Shown here one piece after another: positions 12,475 through 23,854 of a DNA stretch of 64,000 nt. Every line of letters begins with the position of its first letter. Positions within the stretch are counted from its first letter, which is position 1. The translations under genes and the position numbers were made by a program. This DNA comes from Corbicula japonica (lineage: Eukaryota > Mollusca > Bivalvia > Venerida > Cyrenidae): positions 11,832,396-11,896,395 of the forward strand of contig JAZAYU010000009.1 of assembly GCA_038501625.1 (NCBI GenBank), read 5' to 3'. Below the pieces are notes generated by a model, which did not search any database, had not been told where the DNA came from, and worked only from the letters and a program-made list of their open reading frames with translations.

Positions 12475-13469
12475 AAATAGTCAATGGCGAGGCGATGTTC
12501 GTTTTCAACCTGACATCAGTGGCGTCATCAGAACAAATAATCAGCGCCGAAATTCATCTTTACAAGCGTAAAAGAACGAACTTCAATAAAAAGTCAGAAT
12601 TTGAATTACTGCTGCACGAAGTAGCTCCACATTATACAAAAGACAGTGGTAAAATAGTGGTTAATCCAGAGACATACGGCTGGCAGTGGTTTGATGTTAC
12701 AGGGAGTGTGTTGAACTGCTTAGCAGAACGGAGGATCACACCGCATTCTCTGGGATTAAATTTCAAAGTTGTGAAACCGCATGGTAATAGTATGATGCAC
12801 TTAAAGAGATTTGTGAAAAGACATTCAGTGCCATATTTGATCATATACTCAAATGATTCCAGAAATGTAGATTTAGATCAATTTGATTCCTTGTCAGAAC
12901 ACGTGAAATCTACAGAAAAAGAAGTGTTAAGTTCAAACATAGACAATAATGTTGATACACTTTTAACTGAAAGAACTAAAAGAAATAGAAGAAGTTTGAG
13001 TGACAATTCAGCTGACCTTCCTATTTATAATTCACGTGCAAGGTCATTATCATTATTAACCAATGAAATTCCAGAAGATCCCGAGGATTACAATCGTCCT
13101 TATCCAATCAACATGAACTCCCTCAAGACACATCCGGGTATGTTACAGACGCGGAAGGAGTCACGTCATAAACTAACGGACCAAAAACTGATTCCATACC
13201 CAGGAGAATACCAAGACAAAAAGCGAAAGAAAAGTAGAAATAATAGAAAGAAAAATAGGAAAAACAAGAGACGGAAGAATCATTTAGAACTTCCTAAAGG
13301 ATGGGAAGATCTTCAGCATATGGCTGAGCAGGAAAAAGCTGATAATGCATGCAGCAGGAAAAACTTGGTGGTTGATTTTAATGACATTGGCTGGGGAGAG
13401 TTAATCATTTCACCCAAATCGTTCAAAGCACATTATTGTTCGGGTGTATGCACATTCCCATTAACAAAG
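12475..13469 (+). CDS. bmp3: BMP3/GDF10-like TGF-beta ligand, exon with propeptide and start of mature domain
   Basis: Secreted TGF-beta superfamily ligand; vertebrate BMP3 and GDF10 (BMP3b) act mainly as modulators or antagonists of BMP/activin signalling. The exon is bounded by TTTCAG and AAAG|GTAAAG, enters in phase 1 and ends in phase 0. It reads propeptide first: MFVFNLTS, then the latency fold with [10 protein letters not shown] and [10 protein letters not shown]. Dibasic cleavage signals follow: RTKRNRRS near 12980-12999 and a very basic block (KNRKNKRRK) near 13205-13280. Mature-domain Cys1 is at 13350 ([16 protein letters not shown]), followed by [16 protein letters not shown] with Cys2 and Cys3. 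The IISPKSF, YCSG and following PSNHATIQ signatures fit BMP3/GDF10 better than BMP2/4. The first exon (signal peptide) was not identified. The GTG at 12462 lies in the intron and is not a start. Confidence 0.93.
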
Positions 13470-16400
13470 GTAAAGTATTTTAATTTTTAAGCGTTCAATT
13501 TGTCATCCTGACATTTCCCCTAAGCTTCTTGCTATAATTGGCAGTGAAATGTTTCGTGTATACACGGGATTGTTGACACCGGCATTTTAGAATATAAATT
13601 GTACAGACAATTTAAAAACAGTGTTCAAATTTCAGTTAAAGCGAGAATTACTATTAAGTAAAACATTCCTATGGCTACCACAGATTCCCTGTCAAATGTA
13701 CCATTTGGATGCTCAGTCACGGTCATTAACAAGAACTGTATTTGGCGTGCGGCAGATTCTTATCACGCACTTTATTCTTTTGTATTTCTACTCTTATCTG
13801 GTCTTCAATTGGATTTTAATCTTTGACACTACCGATTATTTTTCTTGGTCAGTGAGCAAGCAGTCACTTTCCTTCTGTCAAATGTCTTTTACCCCATAAT
13901 CAGATGAATCGGTTTAACATTCGGGAGTCCTTAATTTTTCAAACACATTGATGTCGCCGACAAGTATGGGGTATCATTTGCCCTTTGATTGCTGCTGTCA
14001 CTTTATCGAACATTAGGAGCGTGTAATACTGAACTGGGAGTTTGTCATTTAATAGTGTTGTCCACGTTATTAATACGGTTTTAATTGCCCCTTACACTCG
14101 TTTACACATAATGCTTTTAAGTGTTAAGTTCTTAACTCCAGACTGCCGGCATATAGAATTTCATAATGGCAAATCTCGCAGAGATTTATTGCTGTTAGTG
14201 GACAATGTAATTTGTCGACGTTGTCATATATGATTTCATATTTGTTTGAATACAATGATTATTAGCTTCAGTTTACTTGTTAGAAAGAACAATGCTTCTC
14301 CAAATTAGTAGCAATTAATTTCAGTCTTACAGTCTTGCGTACTTTTGCACATTGCCAACAATTAACTTAATGAGACTTATTTCTATTTTGGTGCTTATAA
14401 GACAGGATCAAAATTATCAATGGGCGCCATGAACAGCAGTGTGACCAAAGCCACAGGTACACAAAGATCGAATATGTGGTTTTGCGGTTAAATTTTATAA
14501 ACTGAGGCCGATGGTTTGGGGTCGAATATAACTTTATCGTAGTCACTAGCCCCCTTGACGCCAGTCTTTCCGTGATATATATTGTAAACACGTGTAACTC
14601 GGATGTTTAATAACACCATGAAAGAAATACCGTACGTGCTTCAGGTACGAACCTAAAGACAAGAAGGTGCTATTTTGATAATAATGACCTACTTGTTTGC
14701 TTACTTCAAAACAGGGTGGGATTTGTTCACCCTTCTGTATTACTTTACACATTAGACAATGTGACTATGTTCGCAGATAGGCAGTCATCGCCATAACGGC
14801 CATACTCACAGTACATTTGTAAGGTAGGCTAAAGAACTGATTCAGAATTATTGATTTAGACATAATTAAAAAGTTATAACGTAAGAGGGTATTTTTGTAG
14901 GTTCTGTTGTGTTTTGAAGAAAACAATTATAGAGTTTAGTTATACCGACTCCAGATTCATTAACTTCTGGAGATTATCAAAACGATTTGTCTTGAAAATC
15001 GGTTATAGAAACTGAAGTCAATATTTCAATCACTATCATAATATGTTGATTTCTGTCTGAATATTGCAAGTGTTCATATACATTTCAAAAACATAAAAAA
15101 TTTTACTGTGTGTTACATCGCCATATTTTTAAGTCACTACAATAGCAGAGTGATGGTTTATAGCCGAGTCCCGTTTGGGTAATATTTCAGCAGATGATCG
15201 TGATTTCAGTCGTTTATTTCTTTATCCGTTATCGCGTCGGTTATCTCTTGTCCATCTAAGGTGTCAACTTTCTCGCTAGTCCTCTATGCAATTTTCAAAC
15301 ATGGTCGTGAGTGTGTTCCTCTCTTACAAGGTCTTCCATTTAGATATTGTGCGTGGTTTCATTCAAATCAACTCTCACTTAAGAGTTTGAAATTAGGAGT
15401 GTCGATCCTGATGTCCTGGATAAGATGGAATCATAGGTGTTTTCTTGAAAGTTACATTTGTTATCGGCTTAACAAAATGCCAGTCATCGGAGATTTTGAT
15501 CAAAGTGTAATTTGAGGCCTGTCGTTCTTTTATCTTGCACCGAATCACCTGTTGTTATTTTTTAGTTTTCTATTCATGATATAAATGTTTCATTTGTTTA
15601 TGGTGTTAACGCTTCATTTGTTCTCTCCTTTTAGCCCTTTCAAACGTTTTACTGCCACTTTATATGAGTTGTGTGTAATTAAGTAAATTTATTTCGTATC
15701 ATCAACGAAAATCAAAACGTTCTTTCATATAAAGTACAAAGGTAAAAGGCATTTATTTGTTACACTAGATACACCAAGCTATTTTTTTTCAAGAAAGTTT
15801 GAAATCATTTAATCTTATTACTTTGTAAACATTATGTTTATCATTCTAAAATCATGTCAGAAATCAAAACTGGAGTATAAAAGCCCGCGTGTGGCGCCGC
15901 AGCTGATCGCTTATTCATAAGTAAGGGCAATAAATAATTAAACAAACTACGAACTCTCAGATTTTTGCTGATTGCTTAGATAAAACGATATATAAATCAT
16001 ATTTAGTAACTGAGTTTTGATCATTAAATTGAACAAATTTATCATAGTACACACCAGGTATCTAATTTGAAGTATATTAGCGTCTGTTAACTTGGTTAAA
16101 TAAAGATCAAGAATTTAGTGAATCAAAATTTTGCAGACATGACTGGTTTTTGTTGTCAGAATTCAAAAGCGCAAAATAGTTTTAAATCTCAGAATTAAAA
16201 AATAAGTTATGGAAAAACTTAAGTGAATCCATATAAGACCTAACAGCATATCCTGGATTTTGAGCACTGATTTATTTTTAAGTGGAATATAATATATATT
16301 ATATCAGAAAAATTTACGTTCATAAAACAGGCATACCGACATCAAATAAAGATTAGGTAAGGAACGCCATTACAAACTAAACGCCTCTTGTTTTCCTGTA

Positions 16401-16680
16401 AATTGATTAATAGAATCTATTTATTGAGGGGATGGGGGCGGGGGCTGTGATGCAGTTTAAAGCTTGTTCGGATGACTTGGCTGTGCGATGCTGGTTTAGT
16501 TCCGGGTCTTCTGTGTACCTTTGTTATTCTCAGACGATGGCGACCTCTTCATCAGCATTTATATTTTCCGTTTTGTTTAATTTCTAGAAACTCTTTTATC
16601 AAAATCAGTGTCTTCATTTCGTTTGTGCTCTGTCTACTGTTCGGTTCAATAACACTGAAGTTTTTCATTTTTCCTTTCAG
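13470..16680 (+). other. intron inside the BMP3-like mature domain
   Basis: A GT-AG intron of 3211 bp (GTAAAG ... TTTTTCCTTTCAG) in phase 0, directly after the FPLTK codons. As I recall, vertebrate BMP3 and GDF10 also have an intron in the mature domain, unlike BMP2/4. It contains no recognised repeat. At 15876 a TATAAAAG box is followed by a short GC-rich patch (CCCGCGTGTGGCGCCGC), which may be regulatory. The short frames inside it show no homology that I recognise. Confidence 0.85.
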
Positions 16681-16872
16681 AAGATGCGTCCATCCAACCA
16701 CGCCACTATCCAGAGTTTGGTGAAAGCCGTTGGACTGGACCCAGCGGTACCGGCTCCATGCTGTGTACCAGACAAACTCTCGTCTATAACCCTGTTGTAT
16801 TTCGACGAAAACAGAAATGTCGTCTTGAAAAACTATCCAAATATGACTGTTCAGAAATGTGCTTGCAGATAG
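16681..16872 (+). CDS. bmp3: BMP3/GDF10-like ligand, terminal coding exon
   Basis: Encodes the last 63 residues, from [18 protein letters not shown] through [11 protein letters not shown] and [16 protein letters not shown] to TVQKCACR and a TAG stop. It supplies Cys4-Cys5 (the CC pair, one of which makes the intersubunit disulfide in this family) and the terminal CxC (Cys6-Cys7), completing the seven-cysteine knot. Joined in phase 0 to the previous exon, it gives 103 residues from Cys1 to the end, the usual BMP3 length. No frameshift or lost cysteine is seen, so the gene looks functional. Confidence 0.95.
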   Translation, partial: KMRPSNHATIQSLVKAVGLDPAVPAPCCVPDKLSSITLLYFDENRNVVLKNYPNMTVQKCACR

Positions 16873-18028
16873 AAAAGTGTTGAAATGTGCTTGAAGATAA
16901 ATGAAAACACAGATAGCCCTTTATCACCAGAGTTTAAAGAGTCCCATAAAAGTTTGGGGAATGTGACATGGTTTACATAGAAACATGAGCATTTCGGGGC
17001 GGAAAAGTAGATATTGATGTTTTGTGCTGTGTATAACAATTTGTGTAACGGAAGCAAAACACAAGTGAACATACATGTGTATGTGTAATAAGAATATACG
17101 TTCCTAAATCCAGGTCTGGATGAACAAAAATCTCACTTACATTATTCAGGGATGCTTAAGCAAACTGTTCATATGTTAAGAATGATGTACGGATAGCGAA
17201 CATGAAGGCCAACTCACCTATATTGGCATTAAGATATACACAATCAATGAAACTGTATTCAGAACAGTGCTGAAGCACAAAGAACGAAAGAAGTTTTATC
17301 CAAAATAGCTATGAGCTTTTATTTGAAGTGTTAAAAGACAAATAATCCAATCATCGAAATAAGCTCATAGGGACATGCGAAGGAAAGGTTTATATTTAGC
17401 AGTCACGTGATTTACGCAGTCACGTGACTAAACATTTTCTGATTTTAAAATGGCATGTGAATAGACTTTAGAGTGTATTGTTGATATGTAAGGTTTTTTC
17501 CAATTTGGAGACTTGAGCGGATGGGATATAAGACTTTTAAAACTGTTTTTCCGATATTGTGATTTATTGTTTTAAACGTTGTACAACTGATAAGTGTTTT
17601 AACCATCTATACATTATTACTTCTTTTAAAAATGTAATTAATCTTTAAAACAATGATTTTTCTGAAATTACAGAAATCATTTGTGTAAGTACGAAACTGA
17701 GTCATCAAGTAAAAAATGTCGAAATATTACCAAATTAATGCAAAGAAATATCGTAACCTGAAATATTTTGCAGCATTTTTTACAAACAAAAACATATCTT
17801 GCGATGAGTAACAAAGATGCTGTAACTTTTATTTTACATTGTCTTTGTTTTGTTATGTTTGTTAGATGTATGTTTTATTTTGATAATGTAATACTGTTTT
17901 TTATATTATCTACCTCAAACAAATTGTGAACATCATTTATTGCTTCTTCGTCCGCAAATATGTCATCTCTTTAAAACGAACACTTTCTACTCGAGAATTC
18001 GAATAACTTTTCAATCTTTTAAAATAAA
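16873..18028 (+). other. probable 3' untranslated region of the BMP3-like gene
   Basis: AT-rich sequence after the TAG stop. The first canonical AATAAA on this strand that I noted is at 18023-18028, which would give a 3' UTR of about 1.15 kb. The true cleavage site cannot be fixed from sequence alone. There is no repeat element inside, in contrast to the flanks. Confidence 0.4.
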
Positions 18029-20187
18029 ATAAGTACTTTTTAACATGTTAAGCTGTCATTTCAATATTGTTAAATATTTTGTCGAATAATCACTGCATAC
18101 ATATATGGAGCTTGTCACGAGAAAAGTCGTCCTTTGTAACATTTAAGTTGATACTATTATTTGGAAAGATCTTACAATTATCTTATATTTATATCATAAC
18201 TAATATGCGAGTTTATTACTAATATGCGAGTTTATTACATGTTTTGACTGTTTACGGCAAAATGCAAAAATAAGCAATGTCGTCTGCTCTACATTATGAC
18301 GACATTTCAATAAATTGACGTCAGCTGTTCGAAGACACATTTTCACGTGACGCGCCCCAATTATGGACGGCATTTGGTGTTCAAATTATCTATTTTAATT
18401 ACTGATCTTGGAAAAATACGCCACAGATCACCAAATAATACCACATTGAGGGTCCCATAATTAACATCCACCATTTCTGTAGATATTGAGTTGCGCTCAA
18501 ACCGGTCTAAGCTGCGACGGCATTAATATTCATTACCATTAGTTTCTGGACAGGCTCATCAAACCGAGCTTGCAATATCTTCATATTTGTCTTATTCATT
18601 GACTTTCAAGGTTTCATTTTCATCGATTTAAGTAAAAGGCTTTCTCTTTGTTATTCCAGCTAAATTAAATCTCAAAACCATCCGTGCTTACGTTACTTTA
18701 AACGATAGCATTTCAGTAGTCAAATCGAAGAAAACATTGCATTGTATACAATTTAAATTATTTAACGATTTCATGTTTTTCTTCTCCTTCGCATCATATT
18801 GTATTTATTCCAAACAACACCATCACAGCAGTTAAATTTCTTAAATTGCAATGAGCTGTTTGATTATCATCCCTGTTTGACCATTATTTTGTTTACTTAT
18901 TTGAGCCAGTTACAAATATGAATTATTTCAATAAGTTATTGACATTTTGTAATAAATATAAGTTTATTCTATTAATAATAATAATAATGATAATAATAAA
19001 ATATGACTAGACAGATTGTGTTTGTATGCTTGTCCCTGTTTTGTACAGTCTAGTATACGTCTGTTAGTTCTGCAAAAACAAAGGGGACTATGAGTCAACT
19101 TATTTCAAGGTCTAACGTCTCAAACGAGTTACAAATATGGGAGTGAACTGTTTTATATATGGACTCCTTGAGTTATGACCTATCTCTTCTCGAAGAGCCC
19201 CTTCCCAGCGAATAGCACTGGAACACGCACTATATAATAACCTTCTTTTTTTAAGTGAACCATCACTTACGTGGTGTGAAACCACTAGACCGGTCACCAC
19301 TTCAAGAACTATTTGAAATGCGGCAATCACCTGATAAACTATGCCATTATTGCCAATCTGATTTGATATCGTGCATTTATCTATTTTTTAAAACAAGACA
19401 TTGTGATAACACAATTTCTATTTAAGTACATAAAATAACATGTGCTAAAAGAGTCGCGAGTTTGTTTTCTAATCTAACAAGTATAACATATTGATCATAA
19501 TGTCACAAAATTATAGATAAAATACTATTAAAATAAACATTTCTGATAGTACCGCCCTTTCGTAAATGATAACAAAGTTTCAGTGAAGATTATTAGATTG
19601 TTACATCAACAAGAATTTGAACATGGTTGTTCTAACGAAATACCGATATCTCATCCAGCACGATAGTGAAATGATACTCGTCTTCAATATCATTGTCGTT
19701 GCAACATGAACACACACTCTCTCTACCCTTAACACACGATTTCTGTAAAATGTACCAGTACTGCACCTTGAAAAGCCACCTATTTTTTATTTGTGAACAA
19801 ACCGCTGAACGAGCAGGTTATAATACTTTAATACTATTTGGTTCTTTTGACAACTGAAAACCGGCTTTGTTGAAAAAAGTGAAATACCATAACAGAGAAG
19901 CGACTTAAAGAAAACACAGCCACAAAGTGCAACTTATATACTCGTACGTATACTAAAATACACGCGATTTTAGGTAAGATAAAGCATATAACCGGTAGTT
20001 TAGTTACCTTGTATTCAAGATAAAATATAAATATGGTTGTTTCAATAACCCTAGTATCATTTACAAGATACAAAAGTCATACTAAAATAACAAAACATGC
20101 ACAAAATTACTTTAAGTGTACACGAAAACCACAACACATTTACTGCACAACAATACATAATTTTAATGAAATAAACTTGCACAGGTC
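18029..20187. other. no gene recognised; small tandem repeats
   Basis: Contains a perfect 19-bp tandem duplication (TAATATGCGAGTTTATTAC at 18201-18219 and 18220-18238) and an AAT-rich microsatellite at about 18971-19000. No coding segment was supported. Confidence 0.4.
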
Positions 20188-20326
20188 CCACGGTTATAAA
20201 CCCGAGCATGGGAACCAGTCTCAAATCTAAAGCATCTGATTGGCTGAAATGACGACCAGTCGCCATTTCAGCCAATCAGATGCTTGAGATTTGAGACTGG
20301 TTTCCAATCTCAGTTTTCTAACCCTC
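20188..20326. mobile_element. family A foldback MITE, copy 8
   Basis: Full-length palindrome with arms GGAACCAGTCTCAAATC and its complement, and a slightly changed centre (GACGACCAGTCGCC). The ends are CGGTTATAAA and TTCTAACCCT. Short frames of 65 and 72 codons across it are repeat shadows. Confidence 0.75.
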
Positions 20327-21637
20327 AGCCCAGATCATCATTCTTGTTATTTTGATTAACAGAGGACCACCAGCGAGCTTTTTAAACTGTTCACAAACGA
20401 TTTTGGATCACAAATCATGGCTATCATTCGAACAAATCAGTAAGGGACAGTAATATGATGTTACAGGATCAACAAATTGTAACGTCTTTAGAAGTTTTAC
20501 AATCAAGTACCACTGACTCGCGATTTGTGTAGAAATATGGTCGCCACTGAAGTGCTTGAGTAAACGATACAAAATAAATTTCTCTTTAGTTTGTGTTTGT
20601 TTTTCACTCGAAACATCATCAAGAAAATCCTTTTTAAAGACTTTAATTTTCAGTTTTTGTTAATATCCTGAAAGCTTATGCATCTGTCATATTATTTTCC
20701 CATTGACCGAAACATAAATACGTTTAACGAGAATTTGTTAATACTGTCTTGAGATATACTTAACTTTAATACTTAGTAAATTATCATAATTTACTTTCAT
20801 GGACACGATAAATAATGGAAATTTGAGTCGAAAAATGAAAAAAAAGTCAATGAATAAAGAAGAAAAAGACAGATTGCTATATTATAAAGGTTTGGTGATA
20901 GGAGTCTGCTATAAGACAACAAAATCGGCAGCGTGCATGTGAACTTGAAAATCTTCCGAAGGGTTTGCTGACTGGTAAAATTTCATGGCCTATACATGAA
21001 AATATTTTTGCGAGTACAGACCCTTATACTGTAGGAGCTCGCCTCAAAGTGCGAGAGAGTTCTGAGGCTCATGTCTTTGTATGTTTTAATAGGTCATATC
21101 GTAACACGTTTTTATATTTCTTTTTATTTAAATATGTGGGGACGCGGCGTTTCCTATAAAGAAAATAAACATTTAAAACTATTTGACTAAATAACTGTGA
21201 TATACAAAAAAAACTCCGAAAAGTAAGTGCTTCACACATTTGTATATTGCTGAAAAAGCATCATAGAACAAATCAGTATACCTTTGATTAATCATATACT
21301 TAAATAATTTGTTTTGTATTCGGTTTTCACATTTCAGTCCGCTTATTAAAGTGCACCTAAAGGTGAAAAGGTTTGAAAATGAAAATAAAATGTACCTTTT
21401 ATATAATTGTTTTATGACACGAAAACACTTAATTGACAACAAAACACGAGCATCGTATTGAATATATAGACACTCGATCACAGTGAAATAGCATTTAGTA
21501 ACAAGAGCCGTCAGAGGAAAGGCAAACTCACAGGGGTTTCTCTTTTTTCAAGATCTATAATAAAGCACGGTTTCTCAAGGAAACATTTTGAAATATAAGC
21601 ATTTGAAAAGAAGATCTGTCACTTGGTCAAGGAAGCC
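20327..21637. other. no gene recognised
   Basis: AT-rich DNA with no assigned feature. At 21502 AACAAGAGCCGTCAGAGG resembles the start of a common molluscan dispersed repeat that may continue to about 22480, with the hAT-like copy at 21638 inside it. That assignment is from memory of the family only. Confidence 0.3.
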
Positions 21638-21806
21638 CAGGGGCTGATCCAGTGAGGGGGTCGGTTCAGTGGTGTTGTTCGCAACCACTTTTTGGACGCG
21701 CAGAAATATTTAAATTTCATTGAGGTTTTGGCTATAAATGAAGAATTACGTAACTCCCCTTTAGACTGCCCCAAACGAACCTCGGGAAATCTTGCATCCG
21801 ACCCTG
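21638..21806 (-). mobile_element. hAT-like miniature element, copy 3
   Basis: Minus-strand copy with both ends preserved: CAGGGGCTGATCCAGTGAGG at the low end and CTTGCATCCGACCCTG at the high end, inverted relatives of each other. About 169 bp. The 83-codon minus-strand frame over it is incidental. Confidence 0.6.
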
Positions 21807-23440
21807 AAACTGAAGTATAGTTGAAGTTATTACAGATGTACATGCAGATGAAATTAATGGTTCCACGCATACGAATTATGAAGTATGCCCATGACGTACA
21901 TTAAAATAAGTTAGCGAATCACAGTGGGGCACTGTTTAGTAATCAAGAAAAAATAATTTAACGAAATTCGAAGATTGCTAGTAACAGATAATCCTGATCT
22001 GATCTAATTTTAAAAAAGTAACTTGGTCATGAAGTTAGGATTTTGGGGCAGTATTTAGTCGATATTTTGATGAGATTTGGTAGAAGCAACATTGAAAATT
22101 AAGCAATAATAAGTATGATCTGTATTTTTTAAAAAGTGAGTCCCTAAGTCATGGAAGTTGATAAATGATGTAAAGTCAACATGCTAAAGATTCTGATGAT
22201 GTTTTATATATTCCGCTCCAACCAGCGCTGTAAAATGTCCATTACCTATTTTTTAGATTAAGTAGGTCAGTAGGTCATGCGAGTTATCGCCCAGTGCCGA
22301 GTCAACAAGGAAAAACATTGATTCAAGTTAAAACATCTCTTTTAAACAACTGCTTTAACACGGTAGTTATTTTTTTATCGCGCAACTAAGTATAAATATA
22401 TCATTTTTAATTATTTTGACATTCGGGATTATGTGTGACATTGACCTTTGACCTAAGGCAAAATGGGAGAAGTTTGTGGTACTACTAATAATACCATTCT
22501 TTTTTCATTCATTATTTATTAGTATGTTGTTTTCATTAACATTTTTCTACCTATATTAGAATGAACCAAAAAATGCAAAAATAATATCAAATTAAAGATA
22601 ATGGAATGATGGAATGAGTAGCTTTTTGTGTTTTATTAGGTTAATTAATTTTAGGTAATGTAGCAAAAACTTTGAATTTTCCACTCATTGATATAAGTTG
22701 ACTCATCTATCACACCGTGATAACTCTCTTTATATCGATGGAAGAGCAATGAGGACTGTAGACGACCCTTAACTGAGCCGCTCTATGCGAAATGTATCAT
22801 CCGGAAGTTGAAGACATTCCTTGAAAAGTCTTCTAGTGTATACAAGAAAAAGAATTATTAATATTGGCTCTTTAAAAATCAAAATATGAAAATGTTAAAA
22901 ATATAACAAAAGACACAATTGTACCATAACGAGGCTAAAATAAGTTTCGTGACCTACTTTTTTTGTTAAATTTGAAAAAAACAACTGTTTTTATTCACAA
23001 ATAGATAAAAAGTATATGAGGCTATACGTCAAAATGTCTTACAATTATTATTTTTATAATCATTATTAACTGGATTGGTAAATCGGCGAAGTTTAAACCG
23101 AAGATCGAAGAAATAAATGTAATAAAACGGTCAATTATTCTCGATATTTTGTCAATCCAACAAAATTTGAAATCAGTATCCCTGACAGCTAGCGCCCTCT
23201 GGCAAATTTAATGTACCTTAATATCAATTTTATATACATGTTGGAAGTAATGACTGACATGAAACAAATAGATTTAATCTTGTCATGACGGCGGCCCTTG
23301 TAAAGTGACTTCTTTGTTATTTATGTATCGTAAAACTGCAATAACGTTTGATAGTTCAAACATTTAGTTTGACTATGAGTATTATTCGATCAATATAACT
23401 TTTCATATAAACATTATAGCTGTCTTGCTTCAATGGTTGC
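21807..23440. other. degenerate dispersed repeat and unassigned DNA
   Basis: The part to about 22480 has the phrasing of old molluscan dispersed repeats (TAACTTGGTCATGAAG, AGTAGGTCAGTAGGTCA). It includes TGACCTTTGACCT at 22440-22460, a DR1-type nuclear-receptor motif also seen in the array at 47.9 kb. The rest is AT-rich with nothing recognised. Confidence 0.3.
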
Positions 23441-23854
23441 GTGTTTAAGGGGTCGCAAACATTGCAAATGGCGAAAACAGGCGAACATTTCAAAAATGAA
23501 TTTTAGCTAAGGGCGTAGTTAATATTTGTAAGCTCAATTTTGTCTAATTCATGTTCTAATTACCAAGCACATACTAAAACAAAAGAAAAACCGTTTGCAT
23601 GAGAACTCAGAAATTCATGAACAATATACCAAAGCAACACATACCTGAAATAAGTATGTGCTGGTCTACAATGTTTAGTGCTTGGTAATTAGAACATGAA
23701 TTAGATTAAATTGAGCTTGCAAACATTAACTACATCCTTAGCTAAATACATTTCTTTACTAAATTCTAGGTGGCAATAGGTATTTCCCCCAAAATTCATT
23801 TTTGAAATTTTAGCCAGTTTTCGCCCTTGCAATGTTTGCTACCTCTTAAAACAC
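23441..23854. mobile_element. large foldback element with unequal arms
   Basis: Left arm 23441-23570 is the inverted complement of right arm 23678-23854, for example CTAATTCATGTTCTAATTAC against GTAATTAGAACATGAATTAG, and TTGCAAATGGCGAAAACAGG against its relative near the right end. The arms are about 130 bp and separated by about 107 bp. The right arm carries roughly 50-60 extra bases (about 23750-23800), a later insertion. No coding capacity. Confidence 0.75.
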
